Below are positions 17,093 to 25,435 of a stretch of 64,000 nucleotides of DNA, piece after piece. This stretch comes from JBJEXX01 sp051886215 (lineage in GTDB: Bacteria; Bacillota_I; Bacilli_A; RF39; UBA660): positions 1-64,000 of the forward strand of contig JBJEXX010000038.1 of the NCBI GenBank assembly GCA_051886215.1, given 5' to 3'. The translations under genes and the position numbers were made by a program. The notes beneath the pieces were generated by a model. That model did not search any database. It had not been told where the DNA came from and saw only the letters and a program-made list of their open reading frames with translations. Position 1 is the first letter of the stretch. The number at the start of each line of letters is the position of its first letter.

Positions 17093-19363
17093 CATCATCT
17101 TTTCATTAATTTTCGTAATTGCAATATTATCTAACTCTTCTTCCATAATTCTATCTATTCTTCTAGCTCCAAATTCATCATATTTACACTTACTTTTTAT
17201 TTTTTCAATAAGACTTTTATTTAATGACATTTTAATATTTAAATCTGTATATAACTTTTTCTTTTCTTGGAATTTTAATTTAATTATTTTACCTATATCA
17301 CTTTCCTTAATATTATTAAATATTAAAGTTTTATTTATTCTATTAACGAATTCAACACCTAATATATCTTTAATTTCATTTAAAATTTTATTATCTTTAT
17401 CCTCATGAAAACCAATGTTTTTTTTCTTAAATCCTATATTTGAAGTCATTATAATAGTAACATGTGAAAACTTAATTTCTTCTCCTTTGGCATCTTTTAT
17501 AATTCCATTATCAAGTATTTGTAAAAATAAATTTATTACTTCATGAGAAGCCTTTTCAATTTCATCTAACAATAATACCGCATTAGGTTTACTCTTTATT
17601 TTATTAAGTATGTTATTTCCATCGTTATATCCAACATAACCAGATGGAGAACCCAATATTTTACTTATAGAATGACTTTCTCTATATTCACTCATATCCA
17701 GTCTTATTAAATTATCTTTTTTATATAATAATTCATTATATAACTCTGCCATATAAGTTTTACCAACTCCACTGGAACCTACAAAAAGAAATGATAATGG
17801 TCTATTATTATACTTTAGGCCATACAGTTTCCTTTTTGTTTCAAAACATAAATCATCTATTATATTATCTTGACCTATTATTAACTTCTTTAATTTTTTA
17901 TCTATATTAACATTTCTTTTGGAATATTTATAAACCGGAATCTTACTTTTAGATTCTATTACTTTTATTACACTATCTATAGTAAGTGTTTTCTTTTTTT
18001 TATTACTTTTATTCTTTAAAAACAAACTATTTATAATACTTTCTAAATTCTTTTCTTCTTTTAAATAATAACTAGCTTTTTCAAAATCATTACTTAGTAT
18101 ACTATTATTTTTATTAAGAATAGCCGTATTTAATTCTTCTTTATATTTAATAATTTTATTTTCTATATTATCCTTTATTAATGAACTATGACAGCAAGCT
18201 GAATCTAAAATTTCTATTGATTTATCCGGCTGTTGATTAGTAAAAATATATTCATCAGTCAATTTTATAATTTCTTTTAAAATATTATCAGAAATTTCTA
18301 AATTATAATATTTTTCATATATTTTTTTTATTTTTAATAATATATCCAAAACTTTTTCAGAATCTGGTTCACTCACTTTAATAACTTGAAATCTTCTTTC
18401 TAAAGCTTTATCATCTTCAATATACTTTCTATATTCATTTTCCGTAGTTGCTCCAATTAAAGAAAACCCACCTCGTGACAATACCGGTTTAAATATATTG
18501 GCTGCATCAATCGCTCCTTCTGCACCTCCCGCACCAACTAAAGTATGAATTTCATCAATAAATAAAATATAGTCTTTATTTTTTTCTAATTCTGAAATTA
18601 ATTTATTGATTCTTTCCTCAAATTCTCCTCTATATTTAGTTCCAGAAACTAAAGCTGCCATAGATACGGAAATAATTTTTTTATTTTTTAAAGGTTCTGG
18701 AACTTTTCCTAAATATATTCTTCTAGCTAATTCCTCAACTATTGCTGTTTTTCCCACACCAGCTTTTCCTATCAATAAAGGATTATTCTTCTTTCTTCTA
18801 AGTAACGTTTCTATAATTTGTTCTATTTCTTCATTCCTACCCACAACAGGATCGAATTCCCCTTTACTAGCTTTTTCTGTAAAATCAACACCATACTCTT
18901 CTAACGTATTTCTTTTTGTTTTCTTTTTCCTACTTTGCTTAGAATATGAAATATATTCAGCATAAAATTTATCTATATCCATACCCAAAGATAACAATAT
19001 TCTTACAGCAACACCTTCTCCTTCTTCTATTAAAGCAATAAATAAATTTTCTAATGTAACCATTTTATTATTTCTATCTTTAGAATCCAACATAGCATTT
19101 TCTATAACTCTCTTAAAAAGAGGTGTAAATAAAAACCAATCATTTTCTTCCATACCACAGCCTACTAATTCTATAAGTTTATTCCTAAAAATATCATAAT
19201 CTATTCCGTAACCCGATAATTTAATAGTAATATCATTATCCTTATTTTTTAAAATAGCTAATAAAAAATGTTCACTTCCTACATAAGGATGTTTTAAAGA
19301 AAGCATTTCTCTTTTTGCTTGTAAAATTATTTTTTGACATTCTTCTGAAAATTCCATAAACAT
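17084..19363 (-). CDS. clpC: AAA+ unfoldase ClpC
   Basis: Hsp100 unfoldase of the ClpCP protease. 759 residues in order: Clp-N repeat domain (about 1-140), first AAA+ with GKAGVGKT, a short coiled-coil middle with a UVR-like FEKASYYLKEEK stretch, second AAA+ with GSSGVGKT. A NIGF loop fits ClpP docking. It is slightly shorter than B. subtilis ClpC (about 810). The CtsR, McsA and McsB genes that normally precede clpC are absent, and I see no CIRCE or CtsR-type tandem heptad upstream, so heat control must differ or act elsewhere. Confidence 0.95.
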   Translation of the reverse strand: MFMEFSEECQKIILQAKREMLSLKHPYVGSEHFLLAILKNKDNDITIKLSGYGIDYDIFRNKLIELVGCGMEENDWFLFTPLFKRVIENAMLDSKDRNNKMVTLENLFIALIEEGEGVAVRILLSLGMDIDKFYAEYISYSKQSRKKKTKRNTLEEYGVDFTEKASKGEFDPVVGRNEEIEQIIETLLRRKKNNPLLIGKAGVGKTAIVEELARRIYLGKVPEPLKNKKIISVSMAALVSGTKYRGEFEERINKLISELEKNKDYILFIDEIHTLVGAGGAEGAIDAANIFKPVLSRGGFSLIGATTENEYRKYIEDDKALERRFQVIKVSEPDSEKVLDILLKIKKIYEKYYNLEISDNILKEIIKLTDEYIFTNQQPDKSIEILDSACCHSSLIKDNIENKIIKYKEELNTAILNKNNSILSNDFEKASYYLKEEKNLESIINSLFLKNKSNKKKKTLTIDSVIKVIESKSKIPVYKYSKRNVNIDKKLKKLIIGQDNIIDDLCFETKRKLYGLKYNNRPLSFLFVGSSGVGKTYMAELYNELLYKKDNLIRLDMSEYRESHSISKILGSPSGYVGYNDGNNILNKIKSKPNAVLLLDEIEKASHEVINLFLQILDNGIIKDAKGEEIKFSHVTIIMTSNIGFKKKNIGFHEDKDNKILNEIKDILGVEFVNRINKTLIFNNIKESDIGKIIKLKFQEKKKLYTDLNIKMSLNKSLIEKIKSKCKYDEFGARRIDRIMEEELDNIAITKINEKMMVK

Positions 19364-19434
19364 ATAATCACCTTTTCTTTTAATTATATGTTTATTTTAC
19401 TCAAAAAAATTATTAATAAACATACTCGACAAAA

Positions 19435-19470
19435 GCATATAAAAAAAAGCAATAATAATTATTTATTGCT
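19435..19470 (-). terminator. terminator after the ECF-sigma gene pair
   Basis: The minus strand has an AGCAATA ... TATTGCT stem then a run of eight T residues, about 30 bases past the stop of the downstream gene of the pair. Confidence 0.85.
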
Positions 19471-19501
19471 TCTAATTTTATAAAACTAACTTTTTTATGT
19501 T

Positions 19502-20185
19502 TTAAATAAACAAAACTCCTACATAATAATTTCTTAATATTTCATTTATTCCCTCTAATTTATCTTCAGAAATATTATTATTATTTATATATTCCTCTAC
19601 AATTCTATTAAATAACTCATCATAATAATAAGTAATTGTAGTATATTTACTTCTTACGGCTAAATCCACTAAATCATCAAGGACTTTATCAATGAATTCA
19701 TTTACATCATTTTCTATATTTGCAGTTATATATAAATTTAAATCCACATATTCATCATCAACTTTTATTTTGTTATCTAATAATTTTGCTAATTTATCTT
19801 GTATAGGGATACTATTATTTATAATATCATTTTTTAAATAATTCTTATATTCTATTTTTTTATTTATTGAATACTCTACAATTTCTTTAGTATCATCTTT
19901 AGAAGCTTTCTTTATTTCCTTATCTATGTAATCTTTTTCACTAGTTTTATTAAATTCTTCTATTTCAAAAGTTTTTACATTTAACAAAACCCAATAATCA
20001 GCTTTTATATTTTCATTAATATCCCATACATTATCATCACATTTTGTTAATAACACTAATATTTTTAAATCATTATTATGTCTAATTAAAGTTGGTACTA
20101 ATGGAGCATGTGTATCAGCCAATCCTCTTTTTGTTTTTTCTTCATTAACAATATCTAATACTTTATCCGTTAGTTTAATCATCAT
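19502..20185 (-). CDS. unknown cytosolic protein paired with an ECF sigma factor
   Basis: 227 residues with no membrane helix, signal peptide or recognised domain. It is acidic and Asn/Lys-rich, with YWVLLNVKTFEIEEF near residue 65 and predicted helices throughout. It starts inside the end of the sigma-factor gene (11-base overlap), so expression is tightly coupled. Position suggests a soluble regulator or anti-sigma, but nothing in the sequence (no ZAS zinc motif) proves that. Confidence 0.6.
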   Translation of the reverse strand: MMIKLTDKVLDIVNEEKTKRGLADTHAPLVPTLIRHNNDLKILVLLTKCDDNVWDINENIKADYWVLLNVKTFEIEEFNKTSEKDYIDKEIKKASKDDTKEIVEYSINKKIEYKNYLKNDIINNSIPIQDKLAKLLDNKIKVDDEYVDLNLYITANIENDVNEFIDKVLDDLVDLAVRSKYTTITYYYDELFNRIVEEYINNNNISEDKLEGINEILRNYYVGVLFI

Positions 20186-20648
20186 ATCTCTCCTTTATCT
20201 TTTTTCTAGCACTATATAAATAGTATTTTATATTTGACTCACTACTATTTAATTTTATAGCTATTTCTTTTATTGAAAGGTCATTTATATAATATAGTTT
20301 AAATGAATTTAGTTCTTTATCAGTTAAATTATAATTATCCAAATTATCTAGAATCTCTTTGTAAATAATTTTATCTATTGATACATCATTTATCCCGATA
20401 TCATATTTTTCATATATTGATTCATTATTTTTATTTTCTATATATTCTTTAGCTTTTTTTGTCCATATATTGTAAGCAATTTTCCATATAAGATTATCTA
20501 TCTTTTCTATATTTACATCTTTACTTAAATATTCATATATTGCGACAAACGTACTACTAGTAATGTCTTCTGCATCTTCCTTATTTCTTGTTTTCTTTAA
20601 AGCCCAACTATATATCTTATAAAAATATTTATCATAGATATTACTCAT
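20175..20648 (-). CDS. ECF-type RNA polymerase sigma factor
   Basis: 157 residues with only regions 2 and 4, as in extracytoplasmic-function sigmas. Region 2 is YDKYFYKIYSWALKKTRNKEDAEDITSSTFVAIYEYL; region 4 is YNLTDKELNSFKLYYINDLS followed by IKEIAIKLNSSESNIKYYLYSARKKIKER. The ATG at 20648 lies after AAAGGTGATT; the in-frame GTG at 20657 is part of that ribosome site. Stimulus and regulon are unknown. Confidence 0.9.
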   Translation of the reverse strand: MSNIYDKYFYKIYSWALKKTRNKEDAEDITSSTFVAIYEYLSKDVNIEKIDNLIWKIAYNIWTKKAKEYIENKNNESIYEKYDIGINDVSIDKIIYKEILDNLDNYNLTDKELNSFKLYYINDLSIKEIAIKLNSSESNIKYYLYSARKKIKERYDD

Positions 20649-20723
20649 TTTAATCACCTTTCATTATTATAGTGTTTTATTTTTAATTTTGGTTAGTTAT
20701 TTTTATTTTTTTAACTATAATAA

Positions 20724-20749
20724 ATAAAAAAAGAGCCCTAAGACTCTTT
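20724..20749 (-). terminator. terminator after the YfcC-family transporter
   Basis: The minus strand has AAAGAG ... CTCTTT followed by TTTTTATT, just after the stop codon. Confidence 0.8.
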
Positions 20750-20751
20750 AA

Positions 20752-22182
20752 TTATACCAACATAACAATTGTAAATATTATAAATAATACTACAACCATC
20801 TCTAATAAGAATTTCCAAATATGTTTTAACCATTTTCCATATGGAATATCAAGATAAGCTAATGTACCCATCAAAATAATACTAGTTGGCGCAACTAACA
20901 TTGCTACACCATACATACTTTGGAAAATAATACCGATTAATGGATATAAACTAGTATCAGTAACTAAACTTAATAGATATGGTCCAACAGAATTAATAGA
21001 ATATAAGAACTCTACATTAAATATTCCTGAAACAAATGCTGTTATAGCAGTTGTAATTACATTAAATCCGCTTCCAATATTTAATAAAGCTTTATATATA
21101 ACTAATTGGAATGGATTATAAGTAGTACATACAAGAACTGTATAAATTAGCATCATAATAAATGCAGGAAGAATAGCTTTCTTTAATCCATTTTTATAAT
21201 TTTCAAAGAAATCATCGCTTTTTACTTTATATACAATCGCAATAATAATTGTTGCAACAAATACTAAAGTAATTAAAGTAGCAATAGTCCATTCTCCAAA
21301 AGCTGAAACATTACCTAAAAGTTTACCGAATAATGGAAATTTAAAAATCTTAAATTCAGTAACAGCAGTGGTAGCCTTTGTAAAGATATCTAATTGAAAT
21401 ACATTAGACCATGAGAATGTAGCTAAAGCAATTATTAGTAATGTTAAATCACTAATTAGTACTAAAGGCCAAATTTTCTTTCCTTTTTTCTTTGATTTCT
21501 TATCTGCTTTTTTATCTTCTTCAATTACACTTGGTACATATTTTGCTATATCATCATTATTAACTTTCTTAACTTTGTTTTTCTTTGCATAGCTAAGTGC
21601 GTTAAATAGTAATAAAACAAGCCCAATTACTAAAATGATAATTTTGGTAACTATTTCGTCACTTATTCCAAGTCCTAAATAACTTTGTAAATAATAAGTT
21701 ACATCTGTAGAGAAAAGTGAACCCATAATACCAACCATAATACTACCAACAGTAACAGTTGCAGATAATAGTTTATCATATCCCATTAAAAGTAGTACTG
21801 CGATTACAAATGGAAATAAGAAAATTAATGAATATGTCATTCCAACACATGATGCTAAAAGTGCAAAAATAACAGAAACAATAATAATAAATATATTTTC
21901 TTTTCCTTTAAAACCATCAACTACTTTATCAAGTAATTTACGATAAACTCCGGTTTTAGATACAATTCCATAAAATCCACCAACTACTAAAGCATACAAT
22001 AGAATTTGAAAAAAGTATTGTAACGCCACTGTTGGATAATTGAATATATCAAATAAACCCATCTGAGCTCTATCACCAATAGTTAGTTCACTAGAAAAAG
22101 TTGCTGTTGGTAACAACCATGTTAGTAGAACTATAACTGCTATAGTGATTAAAACTACTTTTAAAATATTATTTTTTTTCAT
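20752..22182 (-). CDS. YfcC-family (DcuC-like) membrane transporter
   Basis: 476 residues with about 11 hydrophobic segments and a central charged loop (KKADKKSKKKGKK near residue 220). The pattern (FQILLYALVVGGFYGIVSKTGVYRKLLD, TVTVGSIMVGIMGSLFSTDV) places it in the C4-dicarboxylate/YfcC permease superfamily. Some relatives are thought to move amino acids or basic metabolites; substrate is not inferable here. The start ATG at 22182 follows GGGAGGG. It has its own promoter and terminator, and its place before lysS is not classical. Confidence 0.8.
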   Translation of the reverse strand: MKKNNILKVVLITIAVIVLLTWLLPTATFSSELTIGDRAQMGLFDIFNYPTVALQYFFQILLYALVVGGFYGIVSKTGVYRKLLDKVVDGFKGKENIFIIIVSVIFALLASCVGMTYSLIFLFPFVIAVLLLMGYDKLLSATVTVGSIMVGIMGSLFSTDVTYYLQSYLGLGISDEIVTKIIILVIGLVLLLFNALSYAKKNKVKKVNNDDIAKYVPSVIEEDKKADKKSKKKGKKIWPLVLISDLTLLIIALATFSWSNVFQLDIFTKATTAVTEFKIFKFPLFGKLLGNVSAFGEWTIATLITLVFVATIIIAIVYKVKSDDFFENYKNGLKKAILPAFIMMLIYTVLVCTTYNPFQLVIYKALLNIGSGFNVITTAITAFVSGIFNVEFLYSINSVGPYLLSLVTDTSLYPLIGIIFQSMYGVAMLVAPTSIILMGTLAYLDIPYGKWLKHIWKFLLEMVVVLFIIFTIVMLV

Positions 22183-22200
22183 ATTTACCCTCCCAATATA

Positions 22201-22228
22201 ATTATACAACAATTATTATGATTTACAA
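22201..22228 (-). promoter_or_regulatory. promoter for the YfcC-family gene
   Basis: On the minus strand, -35 TTGTAA (22223-22228), a 16-base spacer and -10 TATAAT (22201-22206), shortly upstream of the ribosome site. Confidence 0.65.
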
Positions 22229-22243
22229 ATAATTTCACAAAAA

Positions 22244-22275
22244 ATACAAAAAAAATAGCTATATACAAGCTATTT
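22244..22275 (-). terminator. terminator after lysS
   Basis: The minus strand has AAATAGCT ... AGCTATTT followed by a T-run; the stem overlaps the lysS stop. Confidence 0.85.
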
Positions 22276-23745
22276 TTCGCCATTTGGTCTCATTAAAGGA
22301 AATAATACTACATCTCTTATAGATGGTTGATCAAAAATAATCATCATTAATCTATCTATTCCAAAACCAAGTCCTGAAATAGGAGGCATTCCCTGTTCCA
22401 TTGATAACATAAAACTTTCATCTAAATCCATAGTTTCATCATCACCTTGAGCTTTTGCTTCTAATTGTTCTTCAAATGCTTCTCTTTGTGTAATTGGATT
22501 AACAAGTTCAGAATAAGCTTTACATAGTTCTGTCCCACATGTTACAACTTGGAATATATCCGTAACACGAGGATCAGCATCATTTCTTCTTGCAAGAGGC
22601 ATTAAAACAGAAGGATAATTGTACATAATAGTTGGTTGAATAATATTCTCACGAATTTTTTTCTTATATACAAAATCAACAATTTGACTAACAGATTTAT
22701 AATCTTCTAATTCTTCATATGTAAATAATCCTTTTTCAACGATTTTATCTTTTAATTCCTTTGGATCACTTATACTTAAAAAATCAAAGCCAAATATTTT
22801 ATTCATTTCTTCTACATAATTAATTCTTTCCCATGTTTCTTTACCAAAATCTAATGTATTACCTTGATATTCAATTGTTGTAGTTCCAACTAACTCCATT
22901 AATAACGCTCTGATAAACTCTTTATAAAATCTAATATTATCTTCAAAATTCCAATATGAAGCATACCATTCTATTTGTGTAAATTCTTGTAGATGTTGTG
23001 TATCCATACCTTCATTTCTAAAACATTTAGCAACCTCATAAACTTTATCAAAACCACCAGCAATACATTGTTTTAAATAAGTTTCTGGCGCGATTCTTAA
23101 ATTACAATCCAAATCTAATGCATTATGATGAGTATAAAAAGGTCTTGCTGCAGCACCGCAAACAGCAGTCTGAATAATAGGAGTTTCAACTTCTAAAAAA
23201 CCATGACTATTTAAAAAACTATGGATAAAAGCATAAAGCTTACTACGACCTAAAAATACTTTTCTAGCATCTTCGTTAGTTATTAAATCAACATATCTTT
23301 GTCTATATTTAATTTCCGTATCATTTAAACCATGAAATTTTTCTGGTAATGGTCTTAAAGCCTTTCCTAAAAACTCAAATGTATGAACTCTTAAAGTTTT
23401 TTCTCCTGTTTGTGTTGTAAATATTTCTCCTTCTGCTCCAATAAAATCACCAGAATCTATTTGTTTTTTAAAGAATTGGTAATTATCTTCACCTACCAAA
23501 TCAATTTTAAACTCTAATTGCATATCTCCTTCAAGATCACGAATACGTACAAAACTTAATTTTCCCATTTTACGCATGAAAATTATTCTTCCCGCAATTC
23601 TTACTCCACTAATTCCATCTTCTAATATTTTAGCTTCAACTAAAGAATGTGTTTTTTCAAATTTTTCTGGATATGGATTGCAAACTTTTTTTATTTCTTC
23701 TAATTTTCCTCTTCTTACTAATTCTTGTTCTGAAAATTCTCTCAT
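22270..23745 (-). CDS. lysS: lysyl-tRNA synthetase, class II
   Basis: Charges tRNA-Lys. 491 residues: N-terminal OB-fold anticodon-binding domain (about 50-150: VRIAGRIIFMRKMGKLSFVRI), then class II motif 1 (SHGFLEVETPII), motif 2 (FRNEGMDTQHLQEFTQIEW) and motif 3 (GLGFGIDRLMMIIF). Length and motifs are normal. It follows dusB and an RDD gene, much as dusB-lysS are neighbours in Bacillus. Confidence 0.98.
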   Translation of the reverse strand: MREFSEQELVRRGKLEEIKKVCNPYPEKFEKTHSLVEAKILEDGISGVRIAGRIIFMRKMGKLSFVRIRDLEGDMQLEFKIDLVGEDNYQFFKKQIDSGDFIGAEGEIFTTQTGEKTLRVHTFEFLGKALRPLPEKFHGLNDTEIKYRQRYVDLITNEDARKVFLGRSKLYAFIHSFLNSHGFLEVETPIIQTAVCGAAARPFYTHHNALDLDCNLRIAPETYLKQCIAGGFDKVYEVAKCFRNEGMDTQHLQEFTQIEWYASYWNFEDNIRFYKEFIRALLMELVGTTTIEYQGNTLDFGKETWERINYVEEMNKIFGFDFLSISDPKELKDKIVEKGLFTYEELEDYKSVSQIVDFVYKKKIRENIIQPTIMYNYPSVLMPLARRNDADPRVTDIFQVVTCGTELCKAYSELVNPITQREAFEEQLEAKAQGDDETMDLDESFMLSMEQGMPPISGLGFGIDRLMMIIFDQPSIRDVVLFPLMRPNGEK

Positions 23746-23754
23746 AAATACCTC

Positions 23755-24336
23755 CTATATATTAACTACTTCTGTATTACATATAATATCATGTAAACCT
23801 CTATTATCTTTTCTAAAGATTACCATTAGGGCACATATAAATAATATCAAATATTGAAATATTATTAAAGTATTATTAGATAAAATATATACATCTTTAG
23901 GTAAAAACAATAATATTATAACACTTATTAAATTAAATAAAATAGAATTAATTAACAAACTTCTAATCACAAAATCATTAACATTTAAGTCATGTTTTTT
24001 TCCAACAACTTTAATTTTCATAACCTTTTTACCTATGGTTTGACCATTATTTAAATACTGATACAAGCCAAAATATAATAAATATAGACCTATACTAACA
24101 ATATTATATAAAGCATTTTTTCTCATTAAATCATAACTAATATCACCAATTTTATTAACAAAAGCATTTTCATCAATTTCGTTTTCCATATAAGATTGAT
24201 ATGTTTCTGTCATTTCCAATCCTAATCTATTGTTATAATCATTATCAATTAAAAATATTGATAACATACTACAAACTAAAGAAAGAATTAGCATATCTAT
24301 TAAAAAAGCAGATAAACGTTTTAAAAAATTATTCAT
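23755..24336 (-). CDS. RDD-family membrane protein
   Basis: 193 residues. RLSAFLIDMLILSLVCSML at the start carries the R...D pair of the RDD domain, and NGQTIGKKVMKIKVV plus two more hydrophobic helices complete the fold. RDD proteins are small integral membrane proteins, some linked to ion exchange; no specific role can be given. It overlaps the dusB stop by 8 bases and precedes lysS by 9. Confidence 0.85.
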   Translation of the reverse strand: MNNFLKRLSAFLIDMLILSLVCSMLSIFLIDNDYNNRLGLEMTETYQSYMENEIDENAFVNKIGDISYDLMRKNALYNIVSIGLYLLYFGLYQYLNNGQTIGKKVMKIKVVGKKHDLNVNDFVIRSLLINSILFNLISVIILLFLPKDVYILSNNTLIIFQYLILFICALMVIFRKDNRGLHDIICNTEVVNI

Positions 24337-25315
24337 AACTCATAACCTCTTTTTTATAATTTTTTAATATATTTATTATATCATCAATATTTTTTGTTTT
24401 AAAAATATTATTTTTGATTTCATTAGAGTTTTTCATTCCTTTTAAGTACCAGGCAATATAATTTCTAATTTCTAATACCGCCACTTTTTCATCTTTTAAT
24501 TTTGATAATTCTAACAAATGTTTTAAACACATATCTATTTTTTCTATATTAGTTGGATTTTCTATTGTTTTTCCAGTTTCTAAATAACAAACTATTTCTT
24601 TTATAAGCCACGGATTACCTAAAACGCCTCTACCAACCATAATAGCATCACATTTTGTTTCATCTAACATTTTCTTTGCACTATAGCAATCAACAATATC
24701 TCCATTTCCAATAACTGGTATAGAAACACTTTGTTTAACTTCTTTTATTATATTCCAATCGGCTTTTCCACTATAACCCTGACTTCTAGTTCTAGCATGT
24801 ACGCATATTGCAGCAGCACCTGCTTGTTCACAAAGTTTAGCAACTTCTACAGCATTGATACTATCTTTATCCCAACCACTTCTAATTTTAACAGTAACTG
24901 GTATAGAAACAGCTTCTACAACAGCTTTTACTATATCATAAATTTTATGAGGATTTTTTAAAAGTGCAGAACCAGCTTGTGCTTTAAGAGCCACTTTAGG
25001 AACCGGGCACCCCATATTTATATCTATAATATCAGGATGCATGTTTTTCTCAATATATTTTGCTGCCTTAACAAAAGAATCGACATCACTACCAAAGATT
25101 TGCTGAGTAATTGGTCTTTCTTCCTCTTCCATATAAAGCATATCTATTGTTTTTTTATTATTATAAAAAATTGCTTTATCACTTACCATTTCAGCATAAA
25201 TTAATCCGCAACCCATACTTTTAATAATCTTACGAAAACTTGAGTTTCCAATTCCAGCCATAGGAGCCAAAACCACCTGATTATCTATTTTAACATTACC
25301 AATATACCATTCCAT
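24329..25315 (-). CDS. dusB: tRNA-dihydrouridine synthase
   Basis: FMN-dependent reduction of uridines in tRNA. 328 residues: TIM-barrel start VVLAPMAGIGNSSFRKI, DINMGCPVPKV with the catalytic Cys (near residue 101), RSGWD, HARTRSQGYSGKADW and GRGVLGNPW FMN-binding segments. The C-terminal helical tRNA-binding domain is present. It is the first gene of a dusB-RDD-lysS operon with a clear promoter. Confidence 0.95.
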   Translation of the reverse strand: MEWYIGNVKIDNQVVLAPMAGIGNSSFRKIIKSMGCGLIYAEMVSDKAIFYNNKKTIDMLYMEEEERPITQQIFGSDVDSFVKAAKYIEKNMHPDIIDINMGCPVPKVALKAQAGSALLKNPHKIYDIVKAVVEAVSIPVTVKIRSGWDKDSINAVEVAKLCEQAGAAAICVHARTRSQGYSGKADWNIIKEVKQSVSIPVIGNGDIVDCYSAKKMLDETKCDAIMVGRGVLGNPWLIKEIVCYLETGKTIENPTNIEKIDMCLKHLLELSKLKDEKVAVLEIRNYIAWYLKGMKNSNEIKNNIFKTKNIDDIINILKNYKKEVMSYE

Positions 25316-25342
25316 AGACTGCTCCTTCTTTAAACTGTAGCT

Positions 25343-25371
25343 ATTATAATATAAAATTAATAGTATTTCAA
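25343..25371 (-). promoter_or_regulatory. promoter for dusB-RDD-lysS
   Basis: On the minus strand, -35 TTGAAA (25366-25371), a 17-base spacer and -10 TATAAT (25343-25348). Confidence 0.8.
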
Positions 25372-25383
25372 TATTAATATCAA

Positions 25384-25416
25384 ATAAAAAGTAAACACGG
25401 TTTTTTAGTGTCTACT
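25384..25416 (-). terminator. terminator after ftsH
   Basis: The minus strand has AGTAGACAC ... GTGTTTACT (nine pairs including one G-T) followed by TTTTTATTT. Confidence 0.85.
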
Positions 25417-25435
25417 TTCATTTTCAAACTTTGCA

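Noticed and set aside
19364..19434. CtsR or CIRCE operator upstream of clpC
   Set aside because: No tandem GGTCAAA heptads and no TTAGCACTC-N9-GAGTGCTAA; a -10-like TATAAT exists but no matching -35.
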